Source: JAAYCI01 sp964370195 (GTDB lineage Bacteria; Bacillota; Clostridia; Oscillospirales; Ruminococcaceae). Taken from it: DNA of 33,647 bases. Both the position numbers and the translations under genes were made by a program. Under the pieces are notes generated by a model. The model worked only from the letters and a program-made list of their open reading frames with translations. It was not told where the DNA came from and made no database searches. Of this stretch, positions 7,601 to 14,817 are shown piece by piece (position 1 is the first letter of the stretch; every line of letters starts with the position of its first letter). The stretch lies in assembly GCA_964370195.1 (NCBI GenBank), contig CAYJIH010000017.1, forward strand, positions 1-33,647. The letters are read 5' to 3'.

Positions 7601-8195
7601 TGTGGTTGTGGGAACGAGAGAAATGCTGCAATCACATGATATTGACCCTCCATCTCTGGAAATGGAGTTAAAACTGTGCTCTGATACATACACGCCGTTG
7701 TACCTAGCAGTGTCTGGACGGTTGTTTGCCATGTTTTTGGTTGAATACACGCCGGAGCCGGGTGTGCGAGCCACACTAAACGGTCTCATCCGCAGTGGTG
7801 TGTCAATGCTGGTGAAAAGTGAAGATCCATGCGTAACGGGCGAGCTGATTGAGCAGTTGTATCAGCTACCGAAGGGCGTGGTGAAGGTGTTAGACAAAAA
7901 CGAGCGGCGTTTGATGGAACCGATGTGCAGTTATTTGCCGGAAAGTGAAGGGTCCATGAGCCATCTAGGCACCTTTACAAGCTTTATTGGTGGAATGCGC
8001 GCCGCCGCAACGTGTGTTGAAAGCGAGCGCATGAGCACGTATGTGCAAATGGCTGGCGTTATTTTGGCCGCGGCTCTTGTGGTTCTGCTTGCGTTCAGTG
8101 GTTCTTTGGCCATATTGTCCATCGCCGTTATCCTTCTTTATCAACTTGGATGGAGCCTGCTCGTGGGGATTTTACCGTTGGCACGTCGAAATTGA
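4669..8195 (+). CDS. Pseudo-P-type-ATPase membrane protein with long disordered N-terminus (interrupted by assembly gap)
   Basis: Read across the N run after removing one copy of the 55-bp duplicate, this is one frame of about 1123 residues. Residues 1-570 are low-complexity and charged, with a Lys/Glu coiled stretch (around 185-210) and VAPQP repeats (about 315-352). From about 573 there are four hydrophobic segments, a cytosolic stretch, two more helices, then a region aligning with the P1B-ATPase core: LIAPLSSSLLAAVPA where CPC-ALG-ATP is normal, then KLGVVVPGWSAIEEL, then AEAKDVFPA (about 845) where DKTGTLT should be. VGTREML (nucleotide-domain like) and MLVKSEDP, in place of MLTGDN, follow. 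Two C-terminal helices end the protein. The phosphorylated Asp and CPC are absent, so ion pumping is unlikely. Start: TTG 4669 has GGAG at 9 bp; ATG 4654 is the alternative without a ribosome site. Confidence 0.8.
5611..5724 (+). repeat. VAPQP-type pentapeptide coding repeat
   Basis: About seven degenerate 15-bp units encode Val-Ala-Pro-Gln/Lys-Pro/Ser. They form a flexible linker in the disordered half of the pseudo-ATPase and lie 70 bp before the region where the assembly broke. Confidence 0.75.
5795..6004. other. 100-N assembly gap flanked by an identical 55-bp duplicate
   Basis: Exactly 100 N (5850-5949) separate two identical 55-bp stretches (5795-5849 and 5950-6004). Both copies are in the same codon phase: the first base of each is codon position 2. 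Joining them once gives an uninterrupted frame from 4654 to 8195. The pattern fits two contigs that overlap by one k-mer and were scaffolded with a default gap; a real tandem repeat of unknown copy number is the alternative. Confidence 0.85.
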
Positions 8196-8231
8196 TGCGT
8201 ATATAAGCAAATTGTTCATATAATTGAATAC

Positions 8232-8275
8232 AAAAAAGACTTCGCCTTTCGCATTGGAAGGGGAAGTCTTTTTTT
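8232..8275. terminator. Bidirectional terminator
   Basis: AAAAAGACTT (8233-8242) pairs with AAGTCTTTTT (8264-8273), with an inner CCTT/AAGG. T-runs exist on both strands, so it can end the pseudo-ATPase gene (plus) and the convergent XRE gene (minus). It forms the left border of the capsid cassette. Confidence 0.8.
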
Positions 8276-8291
8276 ATGCCCATAAGTGTAT

Positions 8292-8822
8292 TTATTCATC
8301 TACAAGAAGTTTTGCCATATTAAGCAGCTTCTTTAAATCTTTATGGGAACAACCTGCTATAATTTGCAATAACTGCCGAATTTCATCAGTTCGGTCTTGC
8401 GCATTGGGCTGGCTTGACACTTCTGCCAAAATTTGGCTCCATTGGGCATACTGTGGGCGAGGGGTATCTGCTTCTGTGTTATACTCCACCTCATGAGCAG
8501 ACAAAACCAACGAATTTTCATCAATTTTAAGCATGCTGGGGTCCATCATAAGGCTGTGCGCAAAAGCAACATTATCGCCGGCACGCAATGCCATTCGAAC
8601 TTGCTCCGCCTCCTCTGTTTCAAGCCCTAAAAAATAATCGGTGCTGTGATCAAGTGCAAAGCTTAGTTTTGCCAATGTTGTATAATCGGGCCGGCGCTTA
8701 TTTTTTTCGTAAAAGTTTAAGGCGGTGGGGGTCAGCGCCAATTGTTCCGCTAATTCGCGCTGTTTCAAGCCTTTTTCTTTACGTGCAGCCACCAAACGGC
8801 CACCCAATGTTTCTTTATCCAC
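8292..8822 (-). CDS. XRE-family helix-turn-helix transcriptional repressor
   Basis: A 176-residue CI/Cro-like regulator. The HTH lies near residues 5-60: LGGRLVAARKEKGLKQ, RELAEQLALTPTALNFYE, then NKRRPDYTTLAKLSFALD, the usual five-helix fold. The rest is a helical tail without a LexA-type Ser-Lys protease, so it is a non-cleavable repressor type. GTG at 8822 is chosen (GGAG about 11 bp upstream); upstream in-frame codons cross the promoter. It is transcribed away from the capsid genes, and both promoters carry a TTGCT half-site, which fits a lysogeny-style switch. It probably represses the capsid operon and itself. Confidence 0.88.
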   Translation of the reverse strand: MDKETLGGRLVAARKEKGLKQRELAEQLALTPTALNFYEKNKRRPDYTTLAKLSFALDHSTDYFLGLETEEAEQVRMALRAGDNVAFAHSLMMDPSMLKIDENSLVLSAHEVEYNTEADTPRPQYAQWSQILAEVSSQPNAQDRTDEIRQLLQIIAGCSHKDLKKLLNMAKLLVDE

Positions 8823-8865
8823 AATAAAACACGCTCCTTTCAATTCAATGTGTTTTTCTATCTCT

Positions 8866-8894
8866 AGTATACTCCATTTCCATAAAATGAGCAA
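8866..8894 (-). promoter_or_regulatory. XRE gene promoter
   Basis: Minus-strand TTGCTC (8889-8894), 17-bp spacer, TATACT (8866-8871). The TTGCT half-site is part of the -35 box, so repressor binding there would block its own transcription. Confidence 0.65.
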
Positions 8895-8910
8895 TATGTT
8901 TATTTTGTGC

Positions 8911-8939
8911 TTGACAAACTGAAAAGGGGGCGATATAAT
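8911..8939 (+). promoter_or_regulatory. Consensus promoter of the capsid operon
   Basis: Perfect TTGACA (8911-8916), 17-bp spacer, perfect TATAAT (8934-8939). It is among the strongest promoter sequences in the window, so silence would require the adjacent repressor. Confidence 0.88.
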
Positions 8940-8944
8940 AAAAA

Positions 8945-8959
8945 TTAGCAAATTGCTGA
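8945..8959. promoter_or_regulatory. Candidate XRE operator
   Basis: AGCAAATTGCT (8947-8957) is an inverted repeat with a one-base centre, placed over the predicted transcription start of the capsid operon. The half-site AGCAA recurs at 8890-8894 in the XRE -35 box. Confidence 0.5.
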
Positions 8960-8982
8960 TTTTTCAATCTTAAGGAGGAACC

Positions 8983-9174
8983 ATGGAGAGCGTCATCGCA
9001 AAACAGTTGTTGTTACATTTGGAAAAACAATCATTTCCCACACATGTATACCCCTATTTGCGGGAGTTGGTTATGCTGTGCGGAACAAAAGATATTATGT
9101 ACCTATGCACAATTTGCTATTTGTTTGGGCAATTGTCAGCAAAAGAGGATACCGGCGTATGCTATCCGTTGTGA
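8983..9174 (+). CDS. Small protein, first gene of the capsid operon
   Basis: A 63-residue ORF with an ideal ribosome site (TAAGGAGGAACC before the ATG) behind the consensus promoter, so it is very likely translated. It is mostly helical and hydrophobic in the middle, with four cysteines (C33, C42, C45, C60) and no predicted signal peptide. I do not recognise the family. By position it could be an anti-repressor, a cargo or an accessory protein of the capsid. Confidence 0.65.
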   Translation: MESVIAKQLLLHLEKQSFPTHVYPYLRELVMLCGTKDIMYLCTICYLFGQLSAKEDTGVCYPL

Positions 9175-9176
9175 AC

Positions 9177-9242
9177 CAAGCAAGCGGTCAAGGTCCTGTC
9201 CGACAATCGGATGATATGTGATTACTTTTGCACCGCTGCTTG
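9177..9242 (+). repeat. Intercistronic inverted repeat
   Basis: CAAGCAAGCGGT (9177-9188) pairs with ACCGCTGCTTG (9232-9242) with one bulged A, starting just after the stop of the small ORF and enclosing a small inner repeat (TCCGA/TCGGA). No T-run follows. It may stabilise the mRNA or set the ratio of the small protein to the capsid genes. Confidence 0.5.
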
Positions 9243-9292
9243 ATTTATAAAAAAGCCCACCCGGGCCGGCGCAAGCCAAAAGGAGGAATAAA

Positions 9293-9793
9293 ATGGACAG
9301 TAGTAAAGCGAATCAAAGTGAAGGGCAAATGCTTCAAGAACAAAACACTGCAGCAACGCAGCAGGAAGCACCAGCACGCCAGGACACGGCGGATAAAGAA
9401 GCAGAAAAAACATTTTCCCAAGATCAAGTGAATGAAATAGTGCAAAAACGACTTTTGCGTGATCGTGAATCGCGGCCAACAGTAGGGGATGCGGGACGTT
9501 TGGCCAACGAGCTAACGCAACGTGAAAAATCCCTCTTACTACGTGAGAGAAAGTTGGCTGCACGAGAGCACCTTTTGTCGCTTTCCTTGCCGGGTGAAAC
9601 GGCGGAACTGCTGGATTACTCAAGCGAAGAAGCACTGGAGGAGAGCCTTAGCTGTGTAAAAACATTGTTACAGCGCATTGAACAAACAGCGGTGGACCGT
9701 GTTTTACGAGAGCATGCGTGGACACCGGAAAAGAGCCCGGCGCAGACGATGCAAACGGAAGATCCGCTTCGCAGTGCGTTCTTACGCGATTAA
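9293..9793 (+). CDS. Phage capsid scaffolding protein (DUF4355-like)
   Basis: A 166-residue, highly charged, helix-rich protein. The disordered N-terminus (1-40, Gln/Glu/Ala-rich) is followed by KTFSQDQVNEIVQKRLLRDRE-type sequence (about 42-62) and a coiled coil around RLANELTQREKSLLLRERKL (75-95), the usual layout of DUF4355 scaffolds. It lies immediately before the major capsid gene, the standard phage order. AAAGGAGGAATAAA precedes the ATG. Known role: scaffolds guide capsid subunit assembly and leave or are degraded. Identification rests on layout and context. Confidence 0.75.
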   Translation: MDSSKANQSEGQMLQEQNTAATQQEAPARQDTADKEAEKTFSQDQVNEIVQKRLLRDRESRPTVGDAGRLANELTQREKSLLLRERKLAAREHLLSLSLPGETAELLDYSSEEALEESLSCVKTLLQRIEQTAVDRVLREHAWTPEKSPAQTMQTEDPLRSAFLRD

Positions 9794-9847
9794 GGTAAGG
9801 TTGTTTTTGCAAACAAAAAATCATAAATACAAGGAGAATATGTGATT

Positions 9848-10684
9848 ATGGCTATTGAATTGGCAAGTCAATTTCTACCGTATGTTGATGAGTTGTTTGC
9901 GGCAGAATCGAAAAAAAGTTTGTTAACAAACGAGGATTTTACGTGGGATGGTTCAAAAACTGTAAAAATATATCGTATATCTACGGCAACGATGTACGAT
10001 TATGGTCGGCAAGGTGCTGCCGAGGGCCATACAAGTCGTTACGGTTTGGTAAACGATTTGTCTGCCACAACCCAAAGCATGACTTTGAGCAAAGACAGAA
10101 GTTTTACATTTGCCATTGATAAATTAGACGAAGATGAGACAAAACGCGCCCTTCAAGCGGCCAGTGCTTTGGCGCGTCAGCTGCGTGAAATCGTGATTCC
10201 GGAAGTGGATACACACGTGTATGCACAGATGTGCACAAATGCTGGTAACACACCTGCGGCTGTGGCTCTAACAGCCACAAATATCTACGAAAAAATCATG
10301 GACGCTGGCAATGCACTAGACAATAGTGAAGTGCCCGAAACAGGTCGTGTGTTGATTGTTACGCCCAACACATACCTGTTGATGAAGAAAAATAGCGATA
10401 TTGTGATGGAAACAGAGCTTGGACAAGAGGTGCGCAACAAAGGTGTTATCGCCATGCTCGATGGCGCATCGGTTATCAAAGTTCCGGCAGCGCGCCTGCC
10501 TGCAAAATTCGGTTTTTTGCTGGCACACCCTTGTGCCACCGCAGCGCCCACAAAGCTCGAAGATTACAAAATTCATCAAGACCCACCGGGCATTTCAGGA
10601 AGTCTGGTAGAAGGGCGTATCAATTATGATGCCTTTGTATTGGATAATAAGGAGGACGCCCTTTATTACCAAGCGGTGACCTAG
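9848..10684 (+). CDS. HK97-fold major capsid protein
   Basis: A coat protein of about 278 residues. The N-terminus MAIELASQFLPYVDELFAAE, then WDGSKTVKIYRI, SRYG, TLSKDRSFTFAIDK and a REIVIPEVD-type spine helix follow the pattern of clostridial phage major capsid proteins; residues near 180-235 match the A-domain (RVLIVTPNTYLLMK). ATG at 9848 lies 11 bp after AAGGAG; GTG at 9842 (5-bp spacing, two residues longer) is equally possible. The family normally builds icosahedral phage heads. No portal, protease, terminase or head-tail connector is adjacent, so a particle here would lack a packaging vertex unless helped by another phage. Confidence 0.88.
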   Translation: MAIELASQFLPYVDELFAAESKKSLLTNEDFTWDGSKTVKIYRISTATMYDYGRQGAAEGHTSRYGLVNDLSATTQSMTLSKDRSFTFAIDKLDEDETKRALQAASALARQLREIVIPEVDTHVYAQMCTNAGNTPAAVALTATNIYEKIMDAGNALDNSEVPETGRVLIVTPNTYLLMKKNSDIVMETELGQEVRNKGVIAMLDGASVIKVPAARLPAKFGFLLAHPCATAAPTKLEDYKIHQDPPGISGSLVEGRINYDAFVLDNKEDALYYQAVT

Positions 10685-10687
10685 CCG

Positions 10688-11098
10688 ATGATAAGCGATG
10701 ATGAGTACAGGTGCAAAAAAGACAGCTTATCGAAATATTGTGTGCTAAGGCGACAACTGCTTGCCCTATCAGCGCGGGCAAAAATGTATGAGGGAATTGC
10801 AAGTGGCGAAGTGATCGATGTAAACCCGTTTCGTCAAGGAAAAAGACGACTCACCGCTGATAAATGCGAGAGGGAGTTGTCGAGGCTGCTTCCTGATATG
10901 CAGGAGATGCTCACACACATGCTTTGTGCTCGTAATGAAGCACAGCAGAAAATTGAAGCGTTAGAGGATTCTCGCGAAGAAATTGTGTTATATCTGCGGT
11001 ATTTTTGCGATATGCGCTTCGAGGACATCGGTGAAACGCTTGGTCTTTGCACATACACAATTTCTAAAATTCATCGTAAAGCGGTGGAGCACTGCTGA
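10688..11098 (+). CDS. ArpU / sigma-70 region-4-like phage transcription regulator
   Basis: A 136-residue protein that starts 3 bp after the capsid stop with no good ribosome site, so it is probably translationally coupled. A helical N-terminal part (KRRLTADKCERELSRLLP, then a coiled stretch) leads to a C-terminal HTH, about 105-136: YFCDMRFEDIGETLGLC then TYTISKIHRKAVEHC. This resembles sigma-70 region 4 and the ArpU/RinA-type late activators of Gram-positive phages. Such genes usually precede terminase; here it ends the operon. It may drive late expression from this or another element. Confidence 0.7.
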   Translation: MISDDEYRCKKDSLSKYCVLRRQLLALSARAKMYEGIASGEVIDVNPFRQGKRRLTADKCERELSRLLPDMQEMLTHMLCARNEAQQKIEALEDSREEIVLYLRYFCDMRFEDIGETLGLCTYTISKIHRKAVEHC

Positions 11099-11165
11099 AT
11101 GCGTGAAACGGCATGTTGCATCAAAAATGTGCGCGTACATCACTGCAAATCTCAGTCAACACAGA

Positions 11166-11213
11166 ATGCCGCTCAATTGTGTAAAAAACACATTTGAGCG
11201 GCATTTTTGTTAT
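11166..11213 (+). terminator. Rho-independent terminator of the capsid operon
   Basis: ATGCCGCTCAA (11166-11176) pairs with TTGAGCGGCAT (11194-11204), with five more inner pairs, followed by TTTTGTTATTTTT. It is the right border of the cassette. A-rich flanks may also let it stop minus-strand transcripts. Confidence 0.88.
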
Positions 11214-11316
11214 TTTTGTTTTCTCATTGGCAATAAGTAAGGCGAAACAAATATCCAAGATTGTCGTTTCGTGCGGTAGGGTTAAGGTCGCACAGCGGCT
11301 TATAAAAGAGTGAAAG

Positions 11317-13032
11317 CTAAACGCCTTGGCGACGGAACCGCTCGTATCTCTCTTGTAGAAGACTCTCTTTTTCTAAAGCAAGTAGGGCCTCAAATTGACA
11401 CACAATATCACGCTGTAATGCAGAAATATCTGCTTGAGGTTCCTCGCTGATGATTTTTTCGATGACGCCAAGCGTAAGCAAATTTTGCGGTGTTAGCTTC
11501 AAAGCACAGGCCGCTTCTTCTGCTTTTTTCGCATCTTTGTATAAAATAGAGGCACACCCTTCTGGGCTGATGACGGAATAAACAGAATTTTGCATCATCC
11601 AAACACGGTCGGCCACTGCAAGTGCCAGCGCACCGCCGCTGCCGCCTTCGCCAAGAAAAATGCTGAGAATAGGCACACGCAGGCCGGCCATTTCAAACAA
11701 GTTCTCTGCAACAGCTTGTGCCTGCCCGCGCGCTTCGGCCTCCAGCCCACAAAATGCACCGGGTGTATCCACAAGACACAACACAGGTAAGTTGAATTTT
11801 TCGGCCTGCTTCATCAGACGTAAGGCTTTTCGGTAGCCTTCCGGGTGCGGCATACCAAAATTCCGTTTTGTTCTTTCGGCAAGGTCGCCGCCTTTTTCTT
11901 GGGCAATAATCATCATAGGCATATCTAAAATACGTCCAATGCCTCCGATGATGGCATGGTCATCGCCAAAGCGTCTGTCGCCACGAAGCTCTGCAAATTC
12001 CGAGCATAAAGAGCGAATCATCGTCTTTCCGGAAGCGCGATCTGCAGCACGTGCAGCTTGCAGCAAGGCGTAGGGATCCGGTTGCAGGTCAGCGATGCGG
12101 CTTTCATCAATGCCGTTGGCCGGTGCATCCTCTGTGTTGCAATTTTTCGCGTCATCGATTTTTTTGCTATCTGCCGCCACTGTGTACAGTCGAAGCAATT
12201 GCACAATACGTCTTTTCAGTTTTGCACGTGGCACAACTGCATCCAAAAAGCCATGCTCTAGCAAAAATTCCGCTCGTTGGAAATTTTTTGGCAATTTCTG
12301 GCGGATGGTCTGCTCAATTACACGAGGGCCGGCAAAAGCGATAAGAGCGTTTGGCTCTGACAAAAGAACATCGCCTTGAAATGCAAAACTTGCCGATACA
12401 CCGCCTGTTGTTGGGTCGCATAAAACAGAAATATACAAAAGGCCGGCGTCGCTGTGGCGCTTTGCAGCGGCCGAAACCTTGGCCATTTGCATTAAGCTCA
12501 ATGTTCCCTCTTGCATGCGGGCACCGCCCGAAAGGCTACATCCCACCACAGGCAGGTTGTTTTCCTGTGCATGCTCAAAAAGACGCGTGAGGCTTTCGCC
12601 TACGGCTGTTCCCATGCTGCCCATAAGATACTCAGCATTCATAGCAAAGATACAACACTCCAAACCGCCAATCATTGCGGTTCCTGCCATCAATTCCGGC
12701 ACGTGCATTTTTTTCAGGCTATCCAGCTTTTTACTGTAACCGGGAAACTCAATTTTATCAATGCTTTGCGGTAAGTCGCTTAAAGAGGTGAAACTGTCTT
12801 CGTCGCATAGCAAGGCAATGCGTTGCTGTGCCGAAAGGCGAAAGTGTTGCCCGCAGTGAACACACACTTGATGAGCGCTCTCTACTTCATCTAAAAATAG
12901 CGTTTGTCCGCATGTTTTGCAGGAGATAGCCAGTGGCTCATTGTCTGCGCGGTCATCCTCTTTCTTTTTAATGTCAAGAGGTAGTATTTTTGGTAAGTTA
13001 GGGCTCTTTTTAAAATTAAACTTTTTTGGCAT
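11317..13032 (-). CDS. accDA: Acetyl-CoA carboxylase carboxyltransferase, fused beta-alpha subunits
   Basis: A 571-residue fusion of AccD (about 1-285) and AccA (about 320-571), which together transfer CO2 from biotin to acetyl-CoA to make malonyl-CoA. The AccD part has a zinc ribbon (C38, C41, C57, C60) and carboxyltransferase motifs such as LSGGARMQEGTLSL. The AccA part starts with FAELRGDRRFGDDHAIIGG and includes GEGGSGGALAL and SVISPEGCASIL. The usual N-terminal helical segment of AccA is replaced by a Asp/Asn/Ala-rich linker (about 290-315). GGAGGG at 13041 supports ATG at 13032, 16 bp after the accC stop. It is the last gene of the fatty-acid operon. Confidence 0.95.
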   Translation of the reverse strand: MPKKFNFKKSPNLPKILPLDIKKKEDDRADNEPLAISCKTCGQTLFLDEVESAHQVCVHCGQHFRLSAQQRIALLCDEDSFTSLSDLPQSIDKIEFPGYSKKLDSLKKMHVPELMAGTAMIGGLECCIFAMNAEYLMGSMGTAVGESLTRLFEHAQENNLPVVGCSLSGGARMQEGTLSLMQMAKVSAAAKRHSDAGLLYISVLCDPTTGGVSASFAFQGDVLLSEPNALIAFAGPRVIEQTIRQKLPKNFQRAEFLLEHGFLDAVVPRAKLKRRIVQLLRLYTVAADSKKIDDAKNCNTEDAPANGIDESRIADLQPDPYALLQAARAADRASGKTMIRSLCSEFAELRGDRRFGDDHAIIGGIGRILDMPMMIIAQEKGGDLAERTKRNFGMPHPEGYRKALRLMKQAEKFNLPVLCLVDTPGAFCGLEAEARGQAQAVAENLFEMAGLRVPILSIFLGEGGSGGALALAVADRVWMMQNSVYSVISPEGCASILYKDAKKAEEAACALKLTPQNLLTLGVIEKIISEEPQADISALQRDIVCQFEALLALEKESLLQERYERFRRQGV

Positions 13033-13048
13033 TTGGCATGCCCTCCGT

Positions 13049-14386
13049 CTATAAATTCATTGTGGCAAGAAGACCGGTATCGTAACTTCCGTCTAAAAAT
13101 GCAGGTTCTTCTAAAATATCCATCAACACATCGCCGGTATTTGGCAAAGGTTCCACACAAAGCTCGGCTAAAGCTGCGCGCATTTTTGCCACGGCACTTT
13201 TACGGTTGTGTGCGTGCACAATCAATTTGCCCAGCATTGAATCGTAATACGGTGGCACCATGCAGCCCTCATACAAGGCGCTGTCGAACCGCACACCAGG
13301 CCCACCCGGCACATGCAAAGATTCTACGCGACCACTTTGTGGTAAAAATCCGCGGCGTCCATCTTCTGCATTGATGCGGCATTCAATGGAGTGACCACGA
13401 AATTCAATGTCTTTTTGTTGAATTTTAAGTGGTTTGCCCGCAGCAACACGAATTTGGCTTTTCACAAGGTCGATGCCGGTTACTTCTTCTGTCACAGGAT
13501 GTTCCACTTGCAAGCGTGTGTTCATTTCCATGAAATAGAACTTACCATCGCGGTCTAATAGGAACTCCATTGTGCCAAGCCCTTGGTAGCCCACAGCCTT
13601 TGCCGCAGCAAGGGCCGCCTTTACCATTTTGCTTCGCACAGACGAGGAAACGGCCGGAGACGGGCACTCTTCCAGTAATTTTTGGTTGCCTCGTTGCACA
13701 CTGCACTCGCGCTCGCCAAGGCAAACAGCATGGCCATATTGGTCGCACAAAAGTTGCATTTCAACGTGTTTTACATGCAAAAGCATGCGCTCCATATAGC
13801 AAGCACCGTCTCCAAAGGCAGCTTTTGCTTCAGCAGTTGCCGCAGCAAAAGCGCCCGGGATTTCGTCTAAATCATCAACGCGGCGGATGCCTTTTCCACC
13901 ACCACCACTGCGTGCTTTGATTAAAACAGGCGTACCCATGCGTTTTGCTTCTTTAAATGCTTCACGTGCCGTTTCCAGCACTTCTGTGCCGGGAATCACA
14001 GGCACGCCGGCCTTTTGCATGGTAAGACGCGCTTGCTCTTTGTCGCCAAGCAGTTCTATTTGTTCGGCAGTTGGGCCGATAAAAACAAGCCCGGCCTCTT
14101 TTACGCGTTTTGCAAACAACGCATTTTCGCTTAAAAGACCATATCCCGGATGAATCGCCTCAGCACCTGTGGCCAAGGCAGCGCTTAAAATGGCGCCCAT
14201 ATTGAGATAACTTTCTTGCAACTTTGCCGGGCCAATGCACACGGCTTCATCGGCCAACTGAACATGCAGGGCCTCGGCATCCGCTTTGCTATATACAGCC
14301 ACGGTGCGAATACCCAGCTCACGGCAAGCACGCAAAATACGCACAGCCACTTCGCCGCGGTTCGCAATTAAAATTTTATGAAACAT
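13049..14386 (-). CDS. accC: Biotin carboxylase subunit of acetyl-CoA carboxylase
   Basis: A 445-residue ATP-grasp enzyme that carboxylates the biotin on AccB using ATP and bicarbonate. Visible motifs: KILIANRGEVAVRI at the N-terminus, the glycine-rich ATP loop GGGGKGIR (161-168), HVEMQ, and EMNTRLQVEHPVTE. The length matches the family (about 445-450). Its start lies three bases from the fabZ stop, so the two are translated as one unit. A pyruvate or propionyl carboxylase subunit is unlikely because accB, accD and accA surround it. Confidence 0.97.
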   Translation of the reverse strand: MFHKILIANRGEVAVRILRACRELGIRTVAVYSKADAEALHVQLADEAVCIGPAKLQESYLNMGAILSAALATGAEAIHPGYGLLSENALFAKRVKEAGLVFIGPTAEQIELLGDKEQARLTMQKAGVPVIPGTEVLETAREAFKEAKRMGTPVLIKARSGGGGKGIRRVDDLDEIPGAFAAATAEAKAAFGDGACYMERMLLHVKHVEMQLLCDQYGHAVCLGERECSVQRGNQKLLEECPSPAVSSSVRSKMVKAALAAAKAVGYQGLGTMEFLLDRDGKFYFMEMNTRLQVEHPVTEEVTGIDLVKSQIRVAAGKPLKIQQKDIEFRGHSIECRINAEDGRRGFLPQSGRVESLHVPGGPGVRFDSALYEGCMVPPYYDSMLGKLIVHAHNRKSAVAKMRAALAELCVEPLPNTGDVLMDILEEPAFLDGSYDTGLLATMNL

Positions 14387-14389
14387 CGT

Positions 14390-14812
14390 TTATTCCCCTA
14401 TCAATGCGAAACTAAATTCACCTTGCACTGCTACCGTGTCAAGCACACGGCCCACACCCTCTGCAAAGAAAAATGGCGCACGTTCGCGTGTTAAGCGGCA
14501 GGTGCTAACAAGTGTATCCCCCGCGCGTACAGGATGCTTGAAACGAACTTTGTCGAGCTTTGTAAAAAAAGGTGTTTTTGGGCTTTCCAGTTGCTTTTCG
14601 GCAAGAAGAACGCAGCATGTCTGTGCCATCATTTCGCACAAAATAACACCGGGAACGACGGGGTTGCCTGGAAAGTGACCTTGTAAAAAAAACTCGTCTC
14701 CACGCACAGTATAACGTCCAAGGGCCGTTCCGTCCTCTTGCAACTCCACCTCATCAACCAGCAACATGGGTGCGCGGTGTGGCAAAATCTTCTCAATTTC
14801 TTGTCTATTCAT
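14390..14812 (-). CDS. fabZ: 3-hydroxyacyl-ACP dehydratase FabZ
   Basis: A hot-dog fold dehydratase (140 residues) converting 3-hydroxyacyl-ACP to trans-2-enoyl-ACP. Catalytic H46 is in GHFPGNPVVPGV and E60 in ILCEMMAQ. It starts 5 bp after accB and lacks a clear ribosome site, so coupling to accB is likely. FabA-type isomerisation cannot be excluded by sequence alone; no separate FabM or FabA is present in the window. Confidence 0.95.
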   Translation of the reverse strand: MNRQEIEKILPHRAPMLLVDEVELQEDGTALGRYTVRGDEFFLQGHFPGNPVVPGVILCEMMAQTCCVLLAEKQLESPKTPFFTKLDKVRFKHPVRAGDTLVSTCRLTRERAPFFFAEGVGRVLDTVAVQGEFSFALIGE

Positions 14813-14817
14813 GGGCG

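Noticed and set aside
8196..11316. Integration sites (att repeats) bordering the capsid cassette
   Set aside because: I compared both flanks by eye and found no direct repeat, tRNA end or integrase gene; terminators are the only borders seen.
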